Made by a program: the position numbers and the translations under genes. The notes beneath the pieces were generated by a model, which had not been told where the DNA came from, searched no databases, and saw only the letters and a program-made list of their open reading frames with translations. From CAJQQK01 sp965224225 (GTDB lineage Bacteria; Pseudomonadota; Alphaproteobacteria; Rhizobiales; Hyphomicrobiaceae), in the NCBI GenBank assembly GCA_965224225.1, contig CBDCZF010000005.1, positions 1 to 64,000 of the forward strand: a stretch of 64,000 nucleotides of DNA. The letters are read 5' to 3'. Within the stretch, counting starts at the first letter, position 1. Every line of letters starts with the position of its first letter. Shown here piece by piece: positions 37,727 to 46,313 of the stretch.

Positions 37727-38149
37727 ATGCCTCGCCGCAATGCCACGCATATTCGGTTTGTTGTTACAGCTCTCGATGCGGACAGTACGGTTTCGCAGGG
37801 CCTGTTCCATGCTGTCACGGGCCTCAGAGATCGTGGCGAGATGCCGGACTATGATGCCCGGCGATTGAAGGAAATTCTCGAATGGTTCGATGACAACCTC
37901 GATTTGCCCGAACGGTTCAATCGCACGAAATCGAAGGGCGCATGGCGACGGGCGGCGGCCGGTGTCTCGTGGTTCAAGGCGAGCGCCTCTGAGCACATCG
38001 CGAAAATGCGGGAGCTTGCAGCTGTTTTGGGCGAGCATGGCTACCATGTCGTGCAGCTGGAAACCGACCGGCCGGGTTTCATCGTCTACCAGGATGATCA
38101 CCAGATCGTGGCCGAACCATTTGCAGATACGCCGGCGATGGCCAAGTGA
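37727..38149 (+). CDS. conserved hypothetical protein
   Basis: 140 residues, no recognised domain, predicted soluble and mixed alpha/beta. Features are a charged amphipathic middle (DYDARRLKEILEWFDDNLDLPERFNR), a basic stretch SKGAWRR and a C-terminal strand-rich segment VVQLETDRPGFIVYQDDHQIVAEPF. Codon use matches its neighbours, and it is the only good frame in the 750 bp between the FAH gene and asd. Likely a real gene of unknown role. Confidence 0.65.
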   Translation: MPRRNATHIRFVVTALDADSTVSQGLFHAVTGLRDRGEMPDYDARRLKEILEWFDDNLDLPERFNRTKSKGAWRRAAAGVSWFKASASEHIAKMRELAAVLGEHGYHVVQLETDRPGFIVYQDDHQIVAEPFADTPAMAK

Positions 38150-38272
38150 CCGGAAGTGTCCCGACCGGTGGGTGCTGGGCGGCGACGATTTCCTTGCAAT
38201 TCAAAGGCAAGGTGCGTATCTGCTTCGGTTGCGATGCAATAATGCGCGCACCCCAAATCTGAGGACAATCCA

Positions 38273-39313
38273 ATGGGCTATACTATCGCCATTGTCGGCG
38301 CCACGGGAAACGTGGGCCGGGAAATGCTCAACGTCCTCGCCGAACGGGAATTCCCGGTCGATGAGGTCTTTGCTGTCGCTTCGCGCCGTTCGATCGGCAC
38401 AGAAGTGAGCTTTGGCGAGAAAACGCTCAAATGTCATTCGCTCGACAGCTTCGACTTCTCGAAATGCGATTTCGCGCTGATGAGTGCGGGCGGCACGGTG
38501 TCCAAGGAATGGTCGCCGAAGATCGCGGCTGCCGGCTGCCTGGTGATCGATAACTCGTCGGCGTTTCGCTACGATGTCGACGTGCCGCTGGTCGTGCCGG
38601 AGGCGAACGGGCATGTGCTCGCCGACTACATGACCAAGAACAACCGCAAGAACATCATTGCCAATCCGAACTGCTCGACGGCGCAATTGGTGGTCGCACT
38701 CAAGCCGTTGCACGATGAGAACCCGATCAAGCGGGTGGTGGTTTCGACCTATCAGTCGGCCTCGGGCGCGGGCAAGGAGGCGATGGATGAGCTTTGGTCG
38801 CAGACCAAGGGTATGTACGTGCCGGGCCAGGAGGTCGAGCCAAAGAAGTTCACCAAGCAGATCGCATTCAACGTCATTCCTCACATCGACGTCTTCATGG
38901 AGGACGGCTACACCAAAGAGGAATGGAAGATGCTGGCCGAGACCAAGAAGATCCTCGACCCGAAGATCAAGCTGACGGCAACGTGCGTGCGCGTGCCGGT
39001 GTTCGTCGGGCATTCGGAAGCGGTCAACATCGAGTTCGAGCGGCCGATGACGGTTGCCGAAGCCCGCTCGATCCTGCGTGAGGCGCCGGGCGTCATGGTT
39101 GTCGACAAGCATGAAGACGGCGGCTACGTGACGCCGGTTGATGCAGCGGGTGAGTTTGCGACCTACGTTTCGCGGATCCGCGAGGATGCGACGATCGAGA
39201 ACGGGCTCAATTTGTGGGTCGTGTCGGATAATCTGCTCAAGGGCGCGGCACTCAATACGGTGCAGATTGCCGAGCTGATCGTCAATCAGGGGCTGATGAA
39301 GAAGGCGGCTTAG
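38273..39313 (+). CDS. asd: aspartate-semialdehyde dehydrogenase
   Basis: 346-residue NADP-dependent enzyme converting aspartyl phosphate to aspartate semialdehyde, the branch to lysine, threonine and methionine. N-terminal nucleotide-binding AIVGATGNVGREML, active-site cysteine in NPNCSTAQLVVAL, STYQSASGAGKEAM and the basic C-terminal substrate region VRVPVFVGHSEAVNIEF are all present. GAGGA lies upstream of ATG 38273. leuB lies about 2.7 kb further on, on the opposite strand; an IS110 element and a two-gene ThDP enzyme separate them. Confidence 0.96.
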   Translation: MGYTIAIVGATGNVGREMLNVLAEREFPVDEVFAVASRRSIGTEVSFGEKTLKCHSLDSFDFSKCDFALMSAGGTVSKEWSPKIAAAGCLVIDNSSAFRYDVDVPLVVPEANGHVLADYMTKNNRKNIIANPNCSTAQLVVALKPLHDENPIKRVVVSTYQSASGAGKEAMDELWSQTKGMYVPGQEVEPKKFTKQIAFNVIPHIDVFMEDGYTKEEWKMLAETKKILDPKIKLTATCVRVPVFVGHSEAVNIEFERPMTVAEARSILREAPGVMVVDKHEDGGYVTPVDAAGEFATYVSRIREDATIENGLNLWVVSDNLLKGAALNTVQIAELIVNQGLMKKAA

Positions 39314-39350
39314 CGGTCGGTCTTGCAGCTCTTGTGCCGGTTTGTACTCT

Positions 39351-39492
39351 GCTGGCCCCTCACCCTACCGCTCTTCCCGTGAAGTACGGGGAGAGGGAAC
39401 TCAGCCCGTCGTTTTTGCGACAGCAAAGCACTGGCACGGCCGGATTCCCTCTCCCCGTAGCGCCACTTCGGCGCGTACGGGGAGAGGGTTAG
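39351..39492. repeat. palindromic intergenic repeat, left part (interrupted by IS110)
   Basis: Starts with GCTGGCCCCTCACCCTA; inside are TACGGGGAGAGGGAA (39385-39399), its inverse (about 39444-39459) and a third copy ending in GAGAGGGTTAG. The inverse of the outer arm, GGGTGAGGGGCCAGC, is found at 40667-40681, on the far side of the IS110 element. Without the element the two parts form one long imperfect palindrome. Confidence 0.8.
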
Positions 39493-39507
39493 CATCTGTG
39501 TTTGTAG

Positions 39508-40473
39508 TCAAGAGCATTTGGGCTCCCAATGACGGTCCTCAGTGATCAGCGTGTTGGCCAGGATTACAAGTTTGCGCATGACCGCGGTCAAGGCCACCTT
39601 GGCCGGTTTGCCGTTCTCTCTAAGGCGTTTGTAGAAGGTGCTGAGATCGGATCTGGCGCAGCGTGCCGCGGAGACGGCTGCCATGTAGAGCGGATTGCGA
39701 ATCTGGCTGCGCCCGCCTTTGATGGCACGCCTGCCACGCATCGCGCCCGAATCCCAATTCATCGGCGCAACCCCGACAAGGGCCGCGATCTGTTTGCCAT
39801 CGAGGCTGCCCAGCTCGCTCAAATGCACGATCATCATCATGGCAGTTGCCGGTCCGATACCGGGGATCGAGGTGAGGATCTCGTAACGCCGCGCCAGTCC
39901 GGGGTCGCCTTCGATGCGTGCCAAAATCTGCGCCTCGATCCCGGCGATCCGGTGCTCAATGTCTGTGATGTGACCCGCAATCGTGCGCCTCACAGTGCCA
40001 TCCTCGCACATTTCCAGGTGGCAGATATAGGCAGTCCTATCGCCCTTCATCTTGTTCAGCGCGCCCATCATTTCCTGCAGTGCGATCATGGACTTACTCG
40101 GCACTGGTGTGGCCTCAAGCGGCATCGCTTCACCAAGCCTGGCAAGTGTCATGGCGTCGATCTTGTCGGTCTTGGCAAGCGCACCAAGCGCATCGGCGAA
40201 CTTGCGCGAGCGATAGGGATTGACAATCGCCACGCCGTAACCGGCCGCCCCGAGCGAACGATGTGCGGCACGGTGATACTTGCCTGTCGCCTCCATGACG
40301 ATCAGCGCGATTTTGAAGCCGTCGAGCTGTCGTTTGATCTTTCTGAAGCCACTGGCATCGTTGGTAACCCGCAGGCTTTTGCCGACGGGATGGAGATAAA
40401 CGTCGAGATGGCCTTTACTGACGTCGATACCGACGTACACTTGCGACTCAGCGCTCAGCTTGACCTTGCCTTG
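39508..40473 (-). CDS. IS110-family transposase (DEDD recombinase)
   Basis: 321-residue IS110 recombinase. The RuvC-like DEDD domain has YVGIDVSKGHLDVYL (Asp), IVMEATGKYH (Glu) and AKTDKIDAMTLARL (two Asp). The C-terminal Tnp domain has LTSIPGIGPATAMMMI and GVAPMNWDSGAMRG, with the candidate catalytic serine. ATG 40473 follows a GGGAGCGAGG ribosome binding site; a TTG 21 bp earlier overlaps that site and is unlikely. Confidence 0.95.
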   Translation of the reverse strand, partial: QGKVKLSAESQVYVGIDVSKGHLDVYLHPVGKSLRVTNDASGFRKIKRQLDGFKIALIVMEATGKYHRAAHRSLGAAGYGVAIVNPYRSRKFADALGALAKTDKIDAMTLARLGEAMPLEATPVPSKSMIALQEMMGALNKMKGDRTAYICHLEMCEDGTVRRTIAGHITDIEHRIAGIEAQILARIEGDPGLARRYEILTSIPGIGPATAMMMIVHLSELGSLDGKQIAALVGVAPMNWDSGAMRGRRAIKGGRSQIRNPLYMAAVSAARCARSDLSTFYKRLRENGKPAKVALTAVMRKLVILANTLITEDRHWEPKCS

Positions 40474-40667
40474 CATACGGGACCTCGCTCCCAATCATCT
40501 GTTCAGGTTGCAGCGCAATGGGCGGGCGACCACGCTAACCCGCGGTGCCGGGCACCAGGGTGGGGACGGTCCGACCCGCCCGACCGCTTGGGGGAGGCCT
40601 CCCCCAAGCGGTCGACCAGATGTCACCTGATTCGCGGCCCGAAACGAACAAGCCTGAAACATGCAAG
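40474..40667 (-). ncRNA. candidate IS110 bridge RNA region with a perfect 34-bp palindrome
   Basis: Non-coding end of the IS110 element upstream of the transposase. It contains a perfect palindrome with 17-bp arms, CGACCGCTTGGGGGAGG and its complement, at 40581-40614. Known IS110-group elements transcribe a structured guide (bridge) RNA from this end. Position and structure potential are what is seen; transcription and the target- and donor-binding loops are inferred. Confidence 0.45.
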
Positions 40668-40722
40668 GGTGAGGGGCCAGCAGCCGTCGAAACCGGTAGG
40701 CGGTTCGTTTAATCGCTGGCAG

Positions 40723-41310
40723 TCAGGCCTCTTCCAGTCCAAGCGCAATACGAAAGCGCCGCGCGATCGCGACGCCGTCTTTCACCGGCAGTGCCCAGGG
40801 ATCTTCGCTCAATGCGATTTTGGCGGTGGCGAAAACCGGGCCCGGGGTCTTGAACAGGAGTTCGGCCAGGTCATCGACTGCGCTGTGTTCCGTGACTTCC
40901 ATTGTTTTTGCGATGCCGAAGCCTTCGGCGATGCGGCAGAGGTTGGCGCGGCTTGCCGTCAGGCCCGTCTGGCGGCCGGTTTCGCCGAAGCTTTCGTTGT
41001 CGAGGACCAGGATGGCGAGGTTGTCCGGGGCCTGGTCGGCAACTACTCCGAGGGAGCCGATGCCCATCAGCATTTCACCGTCGCCGGTCAGGGCAAGGAC
41101 GCGGCGGTCTGGCCGTGCGAGGGCGACGCCGAGAGCGGTCGGGACGGCGAGGCCCATGCCGCCCCAGGAGTAGAGGTATTCGGGGCTGTCGCCGGCGGCG
41201 AACGAATCCCAAGTCGGTGAGCCGAGGCCCGGGATAACGAGGGCGCCATCTCGCTTGGCGAGCAGGTCGGCAACGAAGGGGCGGCGCTGTATTCGGTTTG
41301 ATCTTGTCAT
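40723..41310 (-). CDS. split ThDP-dependent decarboxylase, C-terminal (PP-domain) subunit
   Basis: 195-residue ThDP-binding subunit. It carries LALTGDGEMLMGIGSLGVV and then ILVLDNESFGETG, a GDG-(X)n-N cofactor motif, and ends soon after the domain. Size and layout match the beta subunit of sulfopyruvate/phosphonopyruvate decarboxylases. ATG 41310 lies 14 bp after the alpha subunit stop. A longer upstream frame exists but overlaps the alpha gene and is not protein-like. Confidence 0.82.
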   Translation of the reverse strand: MTRSNRIQRRPFVADLLAKRDGALVIPGLGSPTWDSFAAGDSPEYLYSWGGMGLAVPTALGVALARPDRRVLALTGDGEMLMGIGSLGVVADQAPDNLAILVLDNESFGETGRQTGLTASRANLCRIAEGFGIAKTMEVTEHSAVDDLAELLFKTPGPVFATAKIALSEDPWALPVKDGVAIARRFRIALGLEEA

Positions 41311-41324
41311 ATCGTGCTGTCCCC

Positions 41325-41846
41325 TCAATCCTGGCCGAAGCCCTTGGCGCCGATGATGCGCTGGGAAATCAGGACGGCGCAGGAAAAGCCGCCGTTGAAG
41401 GCGAGGCCGGCAGCACCCGCAAAGGTTTCGCCGACCTCTTCGGGTTTGTCGACCGGGAAGGTCTTTACGCCGATCGCTTCGAGGACGGCCTGGGTGCTGC
41501 GTCCCATCTGGACCTGCCAGGGATTGAACTCGCCCCATTGGCCGCGCATGGTGATGAGCATCAGGCAGGGTGCGCGCATGACGGCTGGAAAGCCCAAGGC
41601 ATTGATGCAGTTGCCGACGCCCGATGACTGCATGGCAACCATGGCGCGCTTGCCGCCGAGCCATTGGCCGGTGACCAGCCCCATGCTTTCCTCTTCGGTT
41701 GAGAGCGTGATGAGGCGCATGGCGTCGTCGTCCTTCACCATGTTCAAGAGGCGCGTCAGGCCACCGTCGGGGACCGTGCATACAGTCTCGATGTGGCGCT
41801 GTTTGATCTCGGCGAAGACGTCTGCCGACCAGTCGTGCATGGTCAT
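41325..41846 (-). CDS. split ThDP-dependent decarboxylase, N-terminal (Pyr-domain) subunit
   Basis: 173-residue Pyr-domain subunit. VCTVPDGGLTRLLNMVK and ITLSTEEESMGLVTGQWLGG contain the glutamate that activates the cofactor aminopyrimidine; GVGNCINALGFPAVMRAPCLMLITMRGQWGE follows. It resembles the alpha subunit of sulfopyruvate decarboxylase and the N-half of phosphonopyruvate decarboxylase. It pairs with the gene 14 bp downstream to form one active site. Substrate remains open (a 3-sulfo-, 3-phosphono- or other 2-oxo acid). Confidence 0.82.
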   Translation of the reverse strand: MTMHDWSADVFAEIKQRHIETVCTVPDGGLTRLLNMVKDDDAMRLITLSTEEESMGLVTGQWLGGKRAMVAMQSSGVGNCINALGFPAVMRAPCLMLITMRGQWGEFNPWQVQMGRSTQAVLEAIGVKTFPVDKPEEVGETFAGAAGLAFNGGFSCAVLISQRIIGAKGFGQD

Positions 41847-41977
41847 TTGTGCTCTCTAACGGGAAGAAAACGAAATCGCGGCGAACCCTATGACAGGTCG
41901 CCGCGAGATCAAATCGCATCCGCGATCGGTGGCCGATCAGGATCGGCAGCTGTAATGAAGGTAAATGAAGGCGCCGA

Positions 41978-43099
41978 TCAAGCCCCCGCCAGCGTCTCCA
42001 ACTCATTCAGGATCGCCGCACCCATCTCCGTGGTGCCGACTTCGCGCATGTTGGGCTGCATGATGTCGCCGGTGCGGTAGCCCTGGGACAGGACGCCTGC
42101 GATGGCCTTGTCGAGCATGTCGGCCTCTTCGATCAGGCCGAACGAATATCGGAGCGACATGCCGAAGGAGGAGATGGTGGCGATCGGGTTGGCCTTGTTC
42201 TGGCCGGCGATGTCGGGGGCTGAGCCGTGCACCGGTTCATAGAGCGCCTTGCGGGTGTTGTTTCGGCCATCCGGGGCGCCGAGGGAGGCCGAGGGGAGCA
42301 TGCCGAGTGAGCCGGTCAGCATGGCCGCAGCATCAGAGAGAATGTCGCCGAAAAGGTTGTCGCAGACGACGACGTCGAACTGCTTCGGGTTGCGCACGAG
42401 CTGCATGGCGCAGTTGTCGGCGAGGATGTGTTCGAGTTCGACATCGGGGGCATAGTCCTTGTGGACCTGGGTGACGACCTCGTTCCAGAGCACACCGTTC
42501 TTCATGACGTTGCGCTTTTCGGCCGAGTGGACCTTGTTGGAGCGATTTCGGGCGAGGTCGAAGGCGACCTTGGCGATGCGCTCGATTTCAGGCGTGGTGT
42601 AGAGGGTGGTGTCGACAGCGCGCTTGTCGCCGTTCTCGAGGGTGACGATCTCTTTCGGCTCGCCGAAATAAGTGCCGCCGGTCAGTTCGCGCAGGATCAG
42701 GATGTCGAGGCCTTCAACGATCTCGCGGCGGAGGGACGAGGCTTCGGCAAGGGCCGGGTAGCAGATCGCGGGTCGCAAGTTGGCGAACAGGTCCATCTCC
42801 TTGCGCAGGCGGAGCAGGCCCGCTTCAGGGCGGATTTCATAGGGTACGTCGTCCCACTTGGGGCCGCCAACCGATCCGAAGATGACGGCGTCGGAAGCCT
42901 GTGCCTTGTCGAGGGCTTCGTTGGTCAGCGGTACGCCGTGCTTGTCGATCGAGGCGCCGCCGACGAGATCGGTATCGGTCTCGAAGGTGACCTTGTTGCT
43001 TTTCGCGTTGAAGAAGGCGAGGACGCGTTCGACTTCGGCCATGGCCTCAACGCCGATACCGTCACCGGGCATGAGCAGCAGTTTCTGGGTCGTGGGCAT
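41978..43099 (-). CDS. leuB: 3-isopropylmalate dehydrogenase
   Basis: 373-residue NAD-dependent enzyme of leucine biosynthesis. It shows LLMPGDGIGVEAMAEVERVL at the N-terminus, the substrate-binding ELTGGTYFGEPKE, KVHSAEKRNVM, the metal-binding CDNLFGDILSDAAAML and GSAPDIAGQNKANPIA. Length is standard. It is convergent with asd, with the ThDP gene pair and an IS110 element in between. Confidence 0.96.
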   Translation of the reverse strand: MPTTQKLLLMPGDGIGVEAMAEVERVLAFFNAKSNKVTFETDTDLVGGASIDKHGVPLTNEALDKAQASDAVIFGSVGGPKWDDVPYEIRPEAGLLRLRKEMDLFANLRPAICYPALAEASSLRREIVEGLDILILRELTGGTYFGEPKEIVTLENGDKRAVDTTLYTTPEIERIAKVAFDLARNRSNKVHSAEKRNVMKNGVLWNEVVTQVHKDYAPDVELEHILADNCAMQLVRNPKQFDVVVCDNLFGDILSDAAAMLTGSLGMLPSASLGAPDGRNNTRKALYEPVHGSAPDIAGQNKANPIATISSFGMSLRYSFGLIEEADMLDKAIAGVLSQGYRTGDIMQPNMREVGTTEMGAAILNELETLAGA

Positions 43100-43202
43100 G
43101 GGAGGCGGTCTCCGTGCTAAGGGTCAGGTGTTCGTCGGGGGACTGGGAAGCGCGGTTGGCGGCGGATGTCAAGCGCCAGTCTGATTGCCGCGACCTTTGG
43201 GG

Positions 43203-43778
43203 CTACATGAATGGTGCAAACAGCCAAAAACCATTGGCGGCAAAGAAAGTGCCGGCGGCTGCAAGGCCGAAACTAATGACCAGGGCGAGCGTGCCGCCGG
43301 TTACGATGGCGACCGAGGCGAGCACGATTGCGATTTGCAGGAAGCCTTCGGCGAAGTCGAAATATGGCTCGCGGACGAGGGCTGCATCGCGCATCGCTTC
43401 GATCGATTTGGCGCGGTGGAAGAGTTCGTCGAGGCCTTCGCCGCTCTCTTTGTCGGAGGTCAGTCTGGCGATCTGTTTGTCGTAGTTGGCAAGCTTGGTG
43501 GTGATCAGCCCGCGCAGTTCATCGGTCATGTCCGGGCGCTCGGCGAGCTTCAGGCGCAATTCTTCAGCGGCGAAACGGTACTGTTGGCGACGATTGTTCT
43601 TGGCCTGGAAGAAGGCCCAGGTGTTGGCGGCATCGAGGTTGGCCTTGGCGGCGTCCTTGGCCGCGTTACTGGCGCCAATCGTCGTTATCGAAAGCAGGAC
43701 AGCGACGAGCGCGATATAGATGCCAATCCATTTGGCACGGCGTTCACCAGCTCTTTCCAGTGCTTCGTCGATCGCCAT
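43203..43778 (-). CDS. DUF4337-type membrane protein
   Basis: 191 residues. A short charged N-terminus leads into one transmembrane helix (about residues 17-36), then a long soluble helical region with the family-like AANTWAFFQAKNNRRQQYRFAAE, and two C-terminal membrane helices (about 146-170 and 172-190). This is the DUF4337 layout; function unknown. A GGGGGA site precedes ATG 43778. Single gene between gpmA and leuB. Confidence 0.8.
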   Translation of the reverse strand: MAIDEALERAGERRAKWIGIYIALVAVLLSITTIGASNAAKDAAKANLDAANTWAFFQAKNNRRQQYRFAAEELRLKLAERPDMTDELRGLITTKLANYDKQIARLTSDKESGEGLDELFHRAKSIEAMRDAALVREPYFDFAEGFLQIAIVLASVAIVTGGTLALVISFGLAAAGTFFAANGFWLFAPFM

Positions 43779-43799
43779 GTGTCCCCCAATTGGATCTCT

Positions 43800-44420
43800 T
43801 TACTCGAGGAGTTTCTTGCTCAGGACTTTGCCGTTCTCGTCTATCGTATAGACGATCGGGACGCCGGTGCCGATCTCGAGTTTGAGGACTTCTTCACGGG
43901 AAAGATCGTCAAGGCGCATGACGATCGAGCGCAGCGAGTTGCCGTGGGCGGCGACGATGATGTGGCGGCCGGCCTTCAGTTCGGGCAGGATGGCCTCATC
44001 GTAATAGGGCAGCGTGCGTTCGGCGGTGTCTTTGAGGCTTTCGCCGCCCGGTGGCGGGGTGTCGTAGCTGCGCCGCCAGATGTGGACCTGTTCGGGGCCC
44101 CAGCGCTCGCGGGCATCGTCCTTGTTGAGGCCGGAGAGATCGCCGTAATCGCGTTCGTTGAGGGCGATATTGCGCGTGATCGGAATGTCGGTCTGGCCGA
44201 GTTCCTCGAGCATCAGGTCGAGGGTGCGCTGGGCGCGGACCAGTTCGCTGGTGAAGGCGATGTCAAAGCGATAGCCATTGGCTTTGAGCTGCCGGCCGGC
44301 GTTTATCGCTTCGTCGACGCCTTTCTGGGTGAGGCCGGGGTCCTTCCAGCCGGTGAACAGGTTTTTCTCGTTCCATTCGCTCTGGCCGTGCCGGACGAGG
44401 GCGAGAACGCTTTCAGCCAT
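43800..44420 (-). CDS. gpmA: 2,3-bisphosphoglycerate-dependent phosphoglycerate mutase
   Basis: 206-residue histidine phosphatase-fold enzyme interconverting 3- and 2-phosphoglycerate. The catalytic histidine is in LALVRHGQSEWNEKNLFTGW; the second histidine is in IIVAAHGNSLRSIVM, and LNERDYGDLSGLNKDDARERWG is the substrate-binding loop. ATG 44420 is the family start; upstream frame is not conserved. It follows dapB on the same strand, a common alphaproteobacterial order. Confidence 0.95.
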   Translation of the reverse strand: MAESVLALVRHGQSEWNEKNLFTGWKDPGLTQKGVDEAINAGRQLKANGYRFDIAFTSELVRAQRTLDLMLEELGQTDIPITRNIALNERDYGDLSGLNKDDARERWGPEQVHIWRRSYDTPPPGGESLKDTAERTLPYYDEAILPELKAGRHIIVAAHGNSLRSIVMRLDDLSREEVLKLEIGTGVPIVYTIDENGKVLSKKLLE

Positions 44421-44484
44421 GGTGATCATCCAGTTGTTGTCTAGTTTTAAGCATCGATGCCAGGGCGGGAGAGGTTTCTTCTTC

Positions 44485-45291
44485 TCAAAGGCCCAGGACA
44501 TCCTTCATAGCGAACAGGCCCGGGCCACGTCCACGGCCCCATAGCGCGGCCTTAACGGCGCCGCGGGCAAAGATGCCGCGGTCGGTAGCGATATGGGAGA
44601 CGATGACGCGTTCGCCTTCGCCGGCGAAGACAACAGAGTGCTCGCCGACGACGTTGCCGCCGCGCATGGTGGCGAAGCCGATGTCGCCGCGGCCGCGTTC
44701 GCCGGTGTGGCCGTCGCGGCTCCTGACGCTGCGAGCGTCGAGGTCGATGCCCCGCCCGTCTGCTGCGGCCTGGCCGAGCATCAAGGCGGTGCCGGAGGGG
44801 GCGTCGACCTTGTGCTTGTGGTGCATTTCGAGAACCTCGATGTCGAAATCCTCATCGAGGGCGGCGGCGATGCGGCGCGTCATTTCGACGATCAGGTTGA
44901 CGCCAAGGCTCATGTTGCCGGCCTTGATAATGGTCGCCCTTTGGCTCGCCTCGGCGATGGCGCTCTCGTCGTCATTCGAAAAGCCGGTGGTGCCGAGGAT
45001 GTGGATCTTGGCGTGATCGGCGGCAAGCCTTGCGAATTCTACGCTGGGGCCGGGCCGCGTGAAATCGAGGATGGCGTCGGCGGCGGCGATGGTGGCTGCC
45101 GCGTCGGATGTGACGGGTTGCGAAAGCGTGCCGATGCCGGCGAGTTCGCCAATGTCCCCACCCAAATGCGGTGATCCTTCAGGCTCGGTGCCGCCTGAGA
45201 TGGAACATCCGTCCTGATGGCTGACGGCGCGGATCAGTTCGCGGCCCATGCGGCCGGCACAGCCCATTACCGCGATCTTCATGTCAGACAT
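44485..45291 (-). CDS. dapB: 4-hydroxy-tetrahydrodipicolinate reductase
   Basis: 268-residue NAD(P)H-dependent reductase of lysine and peptidoglycan-precursor synthesis. Visible are the nucleotide-binding IAVMGCAGRMGRELIRAV, ILGTTGFSNDDESAI, the catalytic EMHHKHKVDAPSGTALMLG and GDIGFATMRGGNVVGEHSV. Length is standard. A GGAAA site lies before ATG 45291. gpmA follows about 65 bp downstream, possibly in the same transcript. Confidence 0.96.
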   Translation of the reverse strand: MSDMKIAVMGCAGRMGRELIRAVSHQDGCSISGGTEPEGSPHLGGDIGELAGIGTLSQPVTSDAAATIAAADAILDFTRPGPSVEFARLAADHAKIHILGTTGFSNDDESAIAEASQRATIIKAGNMSLGVNLIVEMTRRIAAALDEDFDIEVLEMHHKHKVDAPSGTALMLGQAAADGRGIDLDARSVRSRDGHTGERGRGDIGFATMRGGNVVGEHSVVFAGEGERVIVSHIATDRGIFARGAVKAALWGRGRGPGLFAMKDVLGL

Positions 45292-45356
45292 GGCCCGTTT
45301 CCTTTTCGCTGGTCCTTCGGCTGATAAGCGATGGCTGGGGGGCTGTCAAAGCCGGT

Positions 45357-46211
45357 TCAGTCAGCCAGCATCCGGGCCAGCGCCTGATTGAAGGCATCGG
45401 CCTGCTCGAACATGACCCAGTGGCCGGCGTCGGGGATGATTTCGGCTTCGAGCTCGGGATGGTGTTCGCCGAGAATGCCGAGCACGGTCGTGACGTCGGG
45501 AAAGGCGATGACGTCGTGGGCGCCCCAGATGGTACGCAGGCGTATCGGGATTTGTTTGAGGCAGCGGCGGACGGTGTTGGTGGACGCATGTACGCGGGAG
45601 CGGAAGCGGGCCTTGGTGACGTTCTCAGCCTGCAGTTCAATGGCGAGATCGTCGATGCGTTCGGCTCGGTGGAACATGAGCATGGCGAGCAGTTCGCGGT
45701 GGATCTCGTTGCGCTCATCCGGTGTCATGGTCGAGCGCTCCTTGGGGAGGCCCATCGGGGGGCGTTCGGTGCCCAGCGCCGCAGTGCCGATGATCAGGAA
45801 ATCGCGGATGTAGTCGCCAAGGGCAAGCAGGGCGAGGGCCGAGACATGGCAGCCGAACGAGAAGGCGACTATGCGCGGGCGCTGCTCCCGCGGAATGAGC
45901 ATGCGGATGGCGATGTTGAGGGCTTCGGCGGCGCCTGCGGGGTGGGACAGGTCGGCCGGTGAGGCGCTGTCGCCGAGACCTGGCAGGTCGCAGGCCCAGA
46001 CCGTATGCGTTTGCGACAAAACCGGGATAGTGCGGCACCAGTGGGTCCAAGAGCCCGAACCGCCGTGACAGAGGATCAGAGGCGGGCCGTCGCCCCATTT
46101 GCGCCAGACCATGGAGCCTGCGCCGCACGGTGTTTCGTGGCGTTTGGCGGCCTGATCCCAGGCGCGGACTTCTCCAATGGTTTCGATCTTGGTCGGCAGT
46201 TGGTGAAGCAT
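45357..46211 (-). CDS. alpha/beta-fold hydrolase
   Basis: 284-residue alpha/beta hydrolase. Oxyanion segment LILCHGGSGSWTHW, nucleophile elbow VAFSFGCHVSAL (serine in an A-F-S-F-G setting, the first glycine replaced by alanine), acid in IWGAHDVIAF and histidine in DAGHWVMFEQ. The arrangement is typical of haloperoxidase/meta-cleavage-product hydrolase relatives; substrate unknown. Start at ATG 46211 gives MLHQLPTK; an ATG 60 bp earlier is possible and neither has a strong ribosome binding site. It diverges from the amidohydrolase at 46314. Confidence 0.85.
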   Translation of the reverse strand: MLHQLPTKIETIGEVRAWDQAAKRHETPCGAGSMVWRKWGDGPPLILCHGGSGSWTHWCRTIPVLSQTHTVWACDLPGLGDSASPADLSHPAGAAEALNIAIRMLIPREQRPRIVAFSFGCHVSALALLALGDYIRDFLIIGTAALGTERPPMGLPKERSTMTPDERNEIHRELLAMLMFHRAERIDDLAIELQAENVTKARFRSRVHASTNTVRRCLKQIPIRLRTIWGAHDVIAFPDVTTVLGILGEHHPELEAEIIPDAGHWVMFEQADAFNQALARMLAD

Positions 46212-46313
46212 GCCGGTTCGGGCCCGTCTATTTCTTGCTGGATTGTGGTTGGTCGCCGTCTCGCGATACATACTCAGTCAAGCAGGTACAAGAGCTTGGC
46301 AGGGAGTGGGCTA

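Larger units (their letters stand above)
39493..40667 (-). mobile_element. IS110-family element inserted in a palindromic repeat
   Basis: About 1.17 kb. Both junctions show AG next to repeat sequence (GTTAG on the left, AGGGTG on the right), consistent with a 2-bp core rather than a target duplication and with the lack of terminal inverted repeats in IS110. Only about 15 bp are non-coding on the transposase 3' side, but about 190 bp lie on its 5' side, the arrangement of the IS110 group, in which the 5' non-coding end encodes the bridge RNA. Exact ends are uncertain by one or two bases. Confidence 0.8.

Noticed and set aside
41311..42006. Upstream extension of the ThDP beta-subunit frame
   Set aside because: The extension overlaps the alpha subunit on the same strand in another frame and is rich in Arg/His without homology; the beta gene starts at 41310.
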